From the NCBI GenBank assembly GCA_947363565.1, contig CANAPP010000001.1:78077-142076 (forward strand): DNA of 64,000 nt, read 5' to 3'. How positions within the stretch are numbered: the first letter of the stretch is position 1; every line of letters starts with the position of its first letter. The translations under genes and the position numbers were made by a program. The DNA is from an uncultured Lachnospiraceae bacterium (GTDB taxonomy: Bacteria > Bacillota > Clostridia > Lachnospirales > Lachnospiraceae). Positions 18,875 through 27,006 of the stretch are shown one piece after another. A model generated the notes under the pieces. It did not search any database. It saw only the letters and a program-made list of their open reading frames with translations, and was not told where the DNA came from.

Positions 18875-19085
18875 ATGGAAAGCAGTATTTGTGGAATGTG
18901 CACGAGACAACTGTGCATGGATAACACGAAATATTGCCAAATTGCATGGATTTTCCTGCTGTTGGTCTCCCCGATAGAACGGCGGAAAAAATTTCAGGCT
19001 TAATGCTTTCTGAATGTAAACAAAATTATCCGGCATGGAGCCATGGGACCGGCCGGTCTGGATTACCTGCGTAAAGGAGGATAAG
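18875..19085 (+). other. Long untranslated leader of the permease operon
   Basis: About 210 nt separate the predicted transcription start from the permease ATG. The leader holds a small hairpin (TGCAC...GTGCA near 18900) and a palindrome GACCGGCCGGTC near 19049, but no convincing open frame. I could not match it to the conserved core of a purine or molybdenum-cofactor riboswitch. It may hold an unrecognised regulatory RNA. Confidence 0.4.
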
Positions 19086-20426
19086 ATGAACGAAGAGAAA
19101 AAAACAAGTGCAGCAGATGAATTATTCAAGGTTGACGGAAAGCCTTCGCCGGCTCAGGCCCTTCCGCTGGCATTGCAGCATGTAGTGGCGATGATCGTAG
19201 GATGTGTGACCCCGGCGATCATTGTGGCCGGGGTAGCAGGACTTGACAGTGGCGATTCCATCATCCTCATCCAGGCAGCCCTTTTAATGTCGGCCCTGAC
19301 GACGCTGGTACAGCTTTATCCGGTGACCCCAAAAGGCACTGTGTCCATCGGATCCGGCCTTCCGGTGATCATGGGGATCAGTTTTGCCTATGTGCCCACG
19401 ATGCAGGCCATTGCCGGTGACTTTGATGTGGCGACGATATTGGGTGCGCAGATCATCGGCGGTGTGATCGCGGTTCTTGTAGGGATTTTCATCAAGCAGA
19501 TCCGGAGGTTCTTTCCGCCCCTGATCACGGGAACGGTGGTTTTTGCCATCGGCTTGTCCCTTTATCCCACAGCTATCAACTATATGGCGGGCGGGACGGC
19601 AAGTGAATCTTACGGTTCCTGGCAGAACTGGCTGGTGGCGCTTATCACTCTGGCGATCGTAACCGGGCTTAACCATTACGGGAAGGGTATCTGGAAATTA
19701 TCTTCGATATTGATCGGTATTGTCGCAGGATATATTGTGTCGCTGTTTTTTGGGATGGTGGATTTTTCCGGCGTATCGTCGGCGGCTATGTTCCAGTTTC
19801 CGGCACCTCTGCATTTCGGGATCAAATTCGAGCCGTCTTCCTGTGTAGCTATCGGTGTGCTGTTTGCCATCAATGCGATCCAGGCTATCGGTGATTTTTC
19901 TGCCACGACGACGGGCGGCCTTGACCGTATGCCTACGGATGAGGAGTTAAACGGCGGGATTGTAGCTTACGGGCTCAGCAATATCTTCTGTGCATTTTTC
20001 GGCGGTCTTCCAACCGCCACTTACAGCCAGAATGTAGGGATCGTTGCCTCCACCAAGGTAGTGGCGAAGCGGGTGTTCGGGATGGCAGCGGGAATCCTTC
20101 TGGTTGCGGGGCTGATACCGAAGTTTTCCTCCATTCTTACGACGATTCCCTACTGCGTGCTTGGGGGTGCTACCGTGTCGGTGTTTGCCTCTATCGCGAT
20201 GACGGGTGTGAAGCTTGTGACGGCGGCGCCCATGAACTTTCGGAATACGACAATCGTAGGATTAGCCATCGCTCTGGGTATGGGAATCACTCAGGCCAAT
20301 GCGGCATTAGCTTCGTTTCCGGTATGGGTGACGACCATCTTCGGAAAATCTCCGGTGGTACTTGCTACGATCACGGCCATTATCCTGAATCTGGTGCTGC
20401 CAAAGGAAAATAAAATAGATACATAA
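19086..20426 (+). CDS. NCS2-family xanthine/urate-type permease
   Basis: This 446-residue nucleobase:cation symporter-2 family protein has about 12-14 membrane segments and the family hallmarks QHVVAM near residue 35, ATTTGGLDRMPTDEELNGG near 285 and the signature PTATYSQNVGIVASTK near 325. NCS2 proteins import xanthine, urate or uracil with protons or sodium. The polar residues point to a purine carrier, and context argues for xanthine or urate. The ATG at 19086 follows AAAGGAGG; an upstream extension from 19035 is not supported. It opens the right-hand operon and is followed by ssnA after 13 bp. Confidence 0.92.
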   Translation: MNEEKKTSAADELFKVDGKPSPAQALPLALQHVVAMIVGCVTPAIIVAGVAGLDSGDSIILIQAALLMSALTTLVQLYPVTPKGTVSIGSGLPVIMGISFAYVPTMQAIAGDFDVATILGAQIIGGVIAVLVGIFIKQIRRFFPPLITGTVVFAIGLSLYPTAINYMAGGTASESYGSWQNWLVALITLAIVTGLNHYGKGIWKLSSILIGIVAGYIVSLFFGMVDFSGVSSAAMFQFPAPLHFGIKFEPSSCVAIGVLFAINAIQAIGDFSATTTGGLDRMPTDEELNGGIVAYGLSNIFCAFFGGLPTATYSQNVGIVASTKVVAKRVFGMAAGILLVAGLIPKFSSILTTIPYCVLGGATVSVFASIAMTGVKLVTAAPMNFRNTTIVGLAIALGMGITQANAALASFPVWVTTIFGKSPVVLATITAIILNLVLPKENKIDT

Positions 20427-20439
20427 GGAGGCGTTACAG

Positions 20440-21771
20440 ATGTTAATTGTAGGAAACGGTAGATTATTTACCAGAGATGAGAATCTTCCATATATAGAAA
20501 ACGGTGCGGTTGTCATGGAGGGGACGAAGATCTTGGCCCTCGGCAATACCCGGGAGATAAAAAGTACTTATAAAGACGCGGAGTTCATCGATGCCAGGGG
20601 CGGCGTGATCATGCCGGCGTTTATCAACACTCATGAGCACATCTACAGTGCGATGGCGCGAGGATTGAGTATCAAGGGGTATGCTCCCAAAGGATTTTTG
20701 GATGTGCTTGACGGTCAGTGGTGGACCATCGACCGAAGGCTTACGATGGAGCAGATCAAGTACAGTGCCATGGATACCATGATCTCCTGTATAAGGAACG
20801 GTGTGACGACGATCTTTGACCATCACGCAAGCTTTGGGCAGATCAAAGGGAGCTTATTTACCATCGCGGATGCGGCGAAAGAACTTGGGTTGCGTGTATG
20901 CCTGTGCTATGAGGTTTCTGACCGGGACGGTATGGATAAAGCGAGAGAAGCAGTGGCGGAGAATGCAGAGTTCATCCGCTATGCCTTAAAGGACGAGTCA
21001 GATATGCTGGCAGGGATGATGGGTATGCATGCCCAGTTCACCATCTCCGATGCGACGATGGAGCTTGCCGCGGCAAACAAGCCGGACGGGGTGGGCTATC
21101 ATATCCATGTGGCGGAAGGCATCGAGGATCTTCATGACTGTCTGAAAAAGTATGGGAAGCGGATTGTTGACAGACTGTACGATATGGACATATTGGGAGA
21201 GAAGACGCTCCTTGGGCACTGTATCTACATCAATCCTCACGAGATGGAGCTGATCAAGGCTACAGATACTATGGTGGTACATAATCCGGAGTCCAATATG
21301 GGCAATGCCTGCGGCTGTCCGCCCACTATGGAACTGGTGAGAAGAGGGATCTTAACGGGTCTTGGCACGGACGGATACACCCACGATATGACCGAGTCTT
21401 ACAAGGTGGCAAATGTGCTCCACAAGCATCATCTGTGCGATACAAATGCGGCGTGGGGCGAAGTGCCGACGATGCTCTTTGTGAATAATGCGGCCATAGC
21501 GAACCGTTATTTTAAGGCTCCCTTAGGCGTATTAAAGGAAGGTGCGGCGGCGGATGTCATCGTGGCAGACTATAACCCGCCGACACCCATGGACGCCGGC
21601 AACTTAAACGGGCATATTCTGTTCGGCATGACCGGAAGAGACGTGGTGACGACCATCGGAAACGGTAAAGTGCTGATGAAGGACAGGGAAGTGAAAGTTG
21701 CGGATGTGGATGAAGTGATGGCAAAGTGCAGAGAGGAATCTGCAAAGCTTTGGAAGAATATTAACGGATAA
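20440..21771 (+). CDS. ssnA: Putative aminohydrolase SsnA
   Basis: SsnA is an amidohydrolase-superfamily protein related to chlorohydrolases and guanine or S-adenosylhomocysteine deaminases. The 443 residues carry the NTHEHIYSAMARG metal motif near 65 (HxH), YHIHVAEG near 222, LGHCIYI near 268 and GLGTDGYTHDM near 306, which together give the usual His4-Asp metal site. It is expected to deaminate or hydrolyse a heterocyclic intermediate; the exact substrate in purine breakdown is not settled. The ATG at 20440 follows TAAGGAGGCG. It lies between the permease and ygfK in one operon. Confidence 0.93.
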   Translation: MLIVGNGRLFTRDENLPYIENGAVVMEGTKILALGNTREIKSTYKDAEFIDARGGVIMPAFINTHEHIYSAMARGLSIKGYAPKGFLDVLDGQWWTIDRRLTMEQIKYSAMDTMISCIRNGVTTIFDHHASFGQIKGSLFTIADAAKELGLRVCLCYEVSDRDGMDKAREAVAENAEFIRYALKDESDMLAGMMGMHAQFTISDATMELAAANKPDGVGYHIHVAEGIEDLHDCLKKYGKRIVDRLYDMDILGEKTLLGHCIYINPHEMELIKATDTMVVHNPESNMGNACGCPPTMELVRRGILTGLGTDGYTHDMTESYKVANVLHKHHLCDTNAAWGEVPTMLFVNNAAIANRYFKAPLGVLKEGAAADVIVADYNPPTPMDAGNLNGHILFGMTGRDVVTTIGNGKVLMKDREVKVADVDEVMAKCREESAKLWKNING

Positions 21772-21795
21772 CCAACGGACAGGAGGAAATAGATA

Positions 21796-24774
21796 ATGAG
21801 TGATATCATGACATGTATGCCTTTTTCAAAGCTCCTTGACTGGGTAAGGATGGAGCATGAAAAGAGCAGCAGTGTATTTGGGGTAAGATACCCTTACCGG
21901 GCAGATGCAAGGAATGCCCGGACGATCTTCGGGCGCGATCTTGAGACGCCCATCGGCCCGGCGGCGGGTCCAAACAGTCAGCTTGCCCAGAATATTGCGG
22001 CAGCTTACTATGCCGGAAGCCGGTTTTTCGAGCTTAAGACCGTGCAGATCATGGACGGTGCCGAGCTTGCGGCCTGTGTGAATAAGCCTTGCATCAAGGC
22101 AGATGATGAGTGCTACAACTGTGAGTGGTCCACGGAGCTTTACGTGCCCCAGGCCCAGGAAGAGTACATCAAGGCCTGGTTCCTTCTCTCCTTCATGGCG
22201 AAGGAGTACGGTCTTGGCAGCATGACGGGCTTCCAGTTCAACATCAGCGTGGGTTATGATTTGGCAGGCATCAAGTCAGAAAAGATCGACACCTTTATTG
22301 AGAATATGAAAAATGCCGCGCAGACCGATACTTTCAGGGAATGTAAGGAAATCCTCCTTGCCCGTGCGGATGAATTCGCCCGGGTGACCAGGGAAGATAT
22401 CGAGAGCATCTCCCCGGAAATCTGCAATTCCGCGACCATCTCAACTCTCCACGGCTGCCCGCCAGAGGAGATCGAGAGTATCGCCGATTACTTGTTGAAA
22501 GAAAAAAAGATGCATACTTTTATCAAATGCAACCCGACGCTTCTTGGCTATGAGTTCGCAAGAGAGACACTGGATAAAATGGGGTATGATTATATCGCTT
22601 TCGGAAGATTCCACTTTGAGGATGACCTGCAGTATAAAGACGCGGTTCCCATGCTGGACCGTCTGATGAAGCTGGCGGGAGAGCTTGCGCTTTCCTTCGG
22701 TGTTAAGATCACCAACACTTTCCCGGTGGATGTGAAGGCGGGAGAGCTTCCCAGCGAAGAGATGTACATGTCCGGAAAGTCCTTATATCCTCTCTCTATT
22801 GCTCTGGCGGCAAAGCTTTCCGCTGAGTTTGGCGGAAAACTTCGGATCGCGTATTCCGGCGGAGCGGATGCATTTAACATCCAGAGGATCGTAGGCGCGG
22901 GAGTATGGCCGGTGACGGTGGCGACGACGCTCTTAAAGCCCGGCGGATACCAGAGGTTAAAGCAGATGGCAGAAACGGTTGACCGGATGGGGGTAAAGCC
23001 TTTTGACGGCGTTGATACAGCGGCGCTTAAAGCTGCGGCGGAGTCTGCGTTGACGGATAAGCATCATGTGAAGCCGGCAAAGCTTCCGGTTTCCAGAAAG
23101 ACAAAAGAGAAGGTACCTCTTCTTGACTGCCACACGGCGCCCTGTGAGGATGCCTGCCCCATCCATCAGGACATTACTGCATATATGCGTCTGTCCGGTG
23201 AAGGGAAGTATGGGGAAGCCCTGAAAGTCATCTTAGCGCGGAATGCGCTGCCGTTTATCACCGGGACCATCTGCGCCCACGGCTGCCAGAGCCATTGTAC
23301 CAGGAATTTTTACGAGTCTCCGGTTGAGATCCGAAAGACAAAGCTTCTTTGTGCGAATGAGGCTTTTGAGAGTGTCCTTGAAGAAGTGGTGCCGGAAGGA
23401 GACTGCAGCCGGAAGGCAGCGGTTGTAGGCGGAGGGCCGTCAGGTATGGCGGCAGCCTACTACCTGGCAAAGTTGGGCGTATCAGTGACTCTCTTTGAAA
23501 AACGGGAGAAGCTTGGAGGAATCGTGAGTGCGGTGATCCCGGATTTTCGGATTGACGACTGCGTGATCGCAAAGGACGCAGCCTTCCTTGAAAAACTTGG
23601 GGTGAAGGTCCGGTGCGGCAAGGAGGCTCCGGTAGTGGAAGAACTGCGGGCGAAGTACGACGATGTGATCCTGGCAGTGGGCGCTTACGAAAGAGGCGAG
23701 CTTGTGCTGGAGGAGAAAAAGGCTTATAATGCCCTTGAGTTCCTGGAGGATTTTAACCGCACGGAAGGTAAGCTTGACCTGGGGAAAAATGTGGTGGTCA
23801 TCGGCGGCGGAAATACGGCGATGGATACGGCCAGGGCGGCAAAGCGCTGCGCGGGGGTAGAACATGTCTATCTTGTCTACCGCAGGACGAAGCGCTACAT
23901 GCCGGCGGATGAGCACGAACTATTGCTGGCACTGGCAGACGGTGTAGAATTTAAAGAGCTTCTTGCTCCGGTCAAGATAGATAAGGGCGAGCTCATCTGC
24001 AATAAGATGGCGCTTACCCGGCCGGATGAATCCGGAAGGGCCGGTGTGGCTGCTGTCGGAGAGACGGCGAGCGTTCCTGCGGATACGGTGATCGCAGCGG
24101 TGGGAGAGAAAGTGCCGGGAAGTTTCTACAAGAAGAACGGCATCCGTGTGGATGAGAAAGGGCGCCCGCTGGTGAATGAGCATCTGGAGACGAATCTGGA
24201 GGGCGTCTATGTCATCGGCGACGGATTATACGGCCCGTCCCTTGTGGTAAAAGGTATGGCGGAGGCTATGAAAGCAGCAGAGGCAATTACCGGAAGGAAA
24301 GTGTCTGCGAAAGTTTATGAAGGCACGGACAGGGAGAAAGCGTACAGCCGGAAGGGAATCCTTGCGGAGCCGGGGGAGAAAAAAGAGGCAGAGCGCTGTC
24401 TTAGCTGCTCTGCTGTATGTGAAAACTGCGTGGATGTATGTCCCAACCGGGCAAATGTAGAGATCCGGGTACCCGGCATGGCAAAGACCCAGATCATCCA
24501 TGTGGACGGCATGTGCAATGAATGCGGCAACTGTAAGAGCTTTTGCCCGTATGCCAGCGCTCCTTATCTTGACAAATTCACTTTGTTTGCCAGCGAAGCG
24601 GCTATGACGGACAGCAAAAACGAAGGCTTTGTAATCCTTGACCGCAAGAAGGTAAGCTTAAAGGTAAGATATCTGGGTGAAGAATTTTTGTGGGAGAAAG
24701 GTCAGGAAGGAAAGCTCCCGGAGGGGCTTGCAAAATTAATGGAGACAGTGTGCACAGATTATACTTATCTGTGA
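21796..24774 (+). CDS. ygfK: YgfK, putative selenate-reductase-type oxidoreductase subunit
   Basis: This 992-residue protein has three parts. Residues 1-420 resemble a dihydroorotate dehydrogenase-like TIM barrel (LETPIGPAAGPNSQLAQN). Residues 430-850 are a GltD-like NADPH-FAD module with an N-terminal Fe-S helix (CEDACPIHQD, CAHGCQSHC), the FAD motif VVGGGPSGMAAAYYLA and the NAD(P) motif VVIGGGNTAMDTARAA. Residues 860-930 bind two [4Fe-4S] clusters (CLSCSAVCENCVDVCP and CNECGNCKSFCPY). It was named from selenate reduction in Escherichia coli. Its constant linkage with ygeX, ssnA and the molybdenum hydroxylases suggests reductive purine-ring chemistry; that is inference. Confidence 0.95.
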   Translation: MSDIMTCMPFSKLLDWVRMEHEKSSSVFGVRYPYRADARNARTIFGRDLETPIGPAAGPNSQLAQNIAAAYYAGSRFFELKTVQIMDGAELAACVNKPCIKADDECYNCEWSTELYVPQAQEEYIKAWFLLSFMAKEYGLGSMTGFQFNISVGYDLAGIKSEKIDTFIENMKNAAQTDTFRECKEILLARADEFARVTREDIESISPEICNSATISTLHGCPPEEIESIADYLLKEKKMHTFIKCNPTLLGYEFARETLDKMGYDYIAFGRFHFEDDLQYKDAVPMLDRLMKLAGELALSFGVKITNTFPVDVKAGELPSEEMYMSGKSLYPLSIALAAKLSAEFGGKLRIAYSGGADAFNIQRIVGAGVWPVTVATTLLKPGGYQRLKQMAETVDRMGVKPFDGVDTAALKAAAESALTDKHHVKPAKLPVSRKTKEKVPLLDCHTAPCEDACPIHQDITAYMRLSGEGKYGEALKVILARNALPFITGTICAHGCQSHCTRNFYESPVEIRKTKLLCANEAFESVLEEVVPEGDCSRKAAVVGGGPSGMAAAYYLAKLGVSVTLFEKREKLGGIVSAVIPDFRIDDCVIAKDAAFLEKLGVKVRCGKEAPVVEELRAKYDDVILAVGAYERGELVLEEKKAYNALEFLEDFNRTEGKLDLGKNVVVIGGGNTAMDTARAAKRCAGVEHVYLVYRRTKRYMPADEHELLLALADGVEFKELLAPVKIDKGELICNKMALTRPDESGRAGVAAVGETASVPADTVIAAVGEKVPGSFYKKNGIRVDEKGRPLVNEHLETNLEGVYVIGDGLYGPSLVVKGMAEAMKAAEAITGRKVSAKVYEGTDREKAYSRKGILAEPGEKKEAERCLSCSAVCENCVDVCPNRANVEIRVPGMAKTQIIHVDGMCNECGNCKSFCPYASAPYLDKFTLFASEAAMTDSKNEGFVILDRKKVSLKVRYLGEEFLWEKGQEGKLPEGLAKLMETVCTDYTYL

Positions 24775-24817
24775 TGAGTAGGAAACAGATCAATACATAG
24801 AAAGAAGGTTCTAACGG

Positions 24818-26191
24818 ATGAAACGGTTATTTCGGGGCGGCATCGTGGTAAGCGGTGCCGGACAGAGAAGGGCGGACGTGCTGACAGAGGATGAAAAGAT
24901 CCTCCGGGTGGAGAGCCGTATCGAGGATGCGGACGCGGAGGTTACAGACGTCACGGGGAAATACTTATTTCCGGGCTTTATCGACGGGCACACTCATATG
25001 GACCTGGAGGTGGCCGGCACGGTGACCGCCGATGGATTTGACACCGGCACAAAGGCGGAGATTGCCGGAGGGACTACATGTATCGTGGATTTTGCCACCC
25101 AGAACCGGGGAGAGAGCCTTGCTTTTGCCCTCGCACGCTGGCATGAGAAAGCAGATGGAAAGGCGAGCTGTGACTACGCGTTCCATCTGGCGCTCTCCGA
25201 CTGGAATGCGTCGGTAAAGAAAGAGCTTGTCACTGTGGTATCCGAAGGGATCCGTTCGTTCAAATTATATACGACCTATGACGGGATGGCGGTGGACGAT
25301 CAGGCAATCTATGAGATCCTTGCCTGTTTAAAGGGGCTTGGGGGGATTGCAGGGGTGCACTGTGAGAATAAGGGGATCATCGATGCCCGCCTTGACGCTC
25401 TTCTGGCAGAAAAGGGAACGCGAAAGAAGGTATCTGATTACCCGGGGACCAGGCCGGTGTTGGCGGAAGCCGAGGCGGTGAGCAGAGTCCTTAAGATTGC
25501 CGCGTGTGTAGATACGCCGGTGGTCATCGTCCACTTAAGCTCGAAGGAAGGCTGTGAGGAGATCCGGCGTGCCAGAAAAGCAGGGCAGATCGTGTATGCA
25601 GAGACTTGCCCCCAATACCTTCTGATGGATGAGGGGAAGTATGGGCGCACCGATGCCAGGAATTATATGATCGCCCCGCCTCTTCGGAAGGAGGAGGATC
25701 AGAAGGTACTCTGGGAGGCGCTGGCCGGGGGAGAGATCCAGACCGTTGCCACCGACCACTGCAGTTTCACGACGTTGCAGAAAGATATGGGAGCAGAGGA
25801 CTTTGCCAAAACGCCCTGCGGGATGCCGGGGGCGGAGGAACGTCCGGCGCTTTTGTATCATTTCGGCGTGGGGACGGGGAAGATTTCTCTCGAGCAGATG
25901 TGTGCGTACCTTTCGGAGAACCCGGCAAGGCTTTATCAGCTCTATCCCGGGAAAGGCGTGATCGCCCCGGGAAGTGATGCAGATCTCGTGGTTTGGAACC
26001 CGGATACGGTGTGGACATTGACGAAAGAGACCCAGCAGTCGGCAGCAGATTACTGTCCTTTTGAGGGAACTGTCCTTAAGGGAAGGGCCGAAGCTGTGTA
26101 TCTGCGCGGGAGGCTTACGGCAGAAAACGGCGCTGTCACAGCGCCTTACCAAGGGAAATATATCAAGGCCGAAAAGGGGGCAGCACAATGA
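24818..26191 (+). CDS. hyuA: Hydantoinase / dihydropyrimidinase family amidohydrolase (HyuA/YgeZ type)
   Basis: The 457-residue enzyme belongs to the cyclic-amidohydrolase family that opens hydantoin-like rings with a binuclear zinc site. Visible ligands are GHTHMD (His58, His60), the carbamylated lysine at about 149 in SFKLYTTYDG, HCENKG near 187, VHLSS near 240 and TDHC near 315. In the purine island it probably opens an imidazole- or hydantoin-derived ring. The ATG at 24818 sits 43 bp after ygfK with a weak AGAAAGAAGG site. Its stop codon overlaps the yqeB start by 4 bp, which suggests translational coupling. Confidence 0.93.
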   Translation: MKRLFRGGIVVSGAGQRRADVLTEDEKILRVESRIEDADAEVTDVTGKYLFPGFIDGHTHMDLEVAGTVTADGFDTGTKAEIAGGTTCIVDFATQNRGESLAFALARWHEKADGKASCDYAFHLALSDWNASVKKELVTVVSEGIRSFKLYTTYDGMAVDDQAIYEILACLKGLGGIAGVHCENKGIIDARLDALLAEKGTRKKVSDYPGTRPVLAEAEAVSRVLKIAACVDTPVVIVHLSSKEGCEEIRRARKAGQIVYAETCPQYLLMDEGKYGRTDARNYMIAPPLRKEEDQKVLWEALAGGEIQTVATDHCSFTTLQKDMGAEDFAKTPCGMPGAEERPALLYHFGVGTGKISLEQMCAYLSENPARLYQLYPGKGVIAPGSDADLVVWNPDTVWTLTKETQQSAADYCPFEGTVLKGRAEAVYLRGRLTAENGAVTAPYQGKYIKAEKGAAQ

Positions 26192-26994
26192 AAGTACTGA
26201 TAAAAGGCGCCGGAGACCTGGCATCTGGCATCGCTTACGAGCTCTGGCTTGCCGGCCACGGGGTACTGATGACGGAGATTGAAGTGCCGCTTGCCGTCCG
26301 GAGAGCCGTATCCTTTTCAAGAGCCGTCTATGAGGGGAGTGCGAAGGTGGAAGGAGCCAAAGGCGTATTGGTGAGAAACATTTCCGAGGGGCTCCTTGAG
26401 ATAAAGAAGGGAAATATCCCGGTGATCGTGGACGAAAAGGCGAGGATCAGAGAGGAATATAAGCCGGATGTGCTGGTGGATGCCATTATGGCAAAGAGGA
26501 ATACCGGGACGGCTCTGACGGATGCCCCTTTGGTGATCGGGACAGGTCCGGGATTTAGTGCCGGGGCGGACTGTCATTTTGTCATCGAGACGATGCGCGG
26601 CAAAGATCTTGGCCGTGTCATCAGCCTGGGAGGTGCAAAGCCGGATACCGGAGTGCCGGGAGAAGTGGGAGGATATACTGCCGAAAGGCTCCTTCGGGCG
26701 TCGGCAGACGGAGAATTAACAACCATGGTCCAGATTGGGGATATCGTAGAAAAAGGGCAGGTCGTAGCGCGGTGCGGATGCGTTCCGGTGTATGCCGGGA
26801 TGTCCGGGATCGTCCGGGGGATGCTCATGCCCGGCGTATACGTGACCAAAGGCCTGAAGATTGGGGATATCGATTCCAGGGAAATAAAGAAAAGCTGCTA
26901 TACCATATCGGATAAGGCAAGGCTGGTAGGAAGAGGTGTCCTTGAAGCGATAGAATGCGGAATCGGCGGCTGCCGGATGGCGGCCTGTCAATGA
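26188..26994 (+). CDS. yqeB: Selenium-dependent molybdenum hydroxylase system protein YqeB
   Basis: YqeB (EF2563 family) is a genomic marker for selenium-dependent molybdenum hydroxylases. This 268-residue copy begins with a Rossmann-like start (VLIKGAGDLASGIAYELWLAG) broken by AGHGVL, then EIEVPLAVRR, and has GTGPGFSAGADCHFVIET near 118. The C-terminal part has the GRVISLGGAKPDTG and HxG-like hinge of XdhC-related proteins. It is believed to help make or insert the labile selenium ligand of the molybdenum site; biochemistry is limited. It overlaps hyuA by ATGA and is 12 bp from the hydroxylase gene it probably serves. Confidence 0.92.
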   Translation: MKVLIKGAGDLASGIAYELWLAGHGVLMTEIEVPLAVRRAVSFSRAVYEGSAKVEGAKGVLVRNISEGLLEIKKGNIPVIVDEKARIREEYKPDVLVDAIMAKRNTGTALTDAPLVIGTGPGFSAGADCHFVIETMRGKDLGRVISLGGAKPDTGVPGEVGGYTAERLLRASADGELTTMVQIGDIVEKGQVVARCGCVPVYAGMSGIVRGMLMPGVYVTKGLKIGDIDSREIKKSCYTISDKARLVGRGVLEAIECGIGGCRMAACQ

Positions 26995-27006
26995 GGAGGT
27001 GAAGAA

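Noticed and set aside
18875..19085. Classical purine riboswitch in the permease leader
   Set aside because: The conserved core and loop sequences of the purine class were not found; kept only as an unassigned leader.
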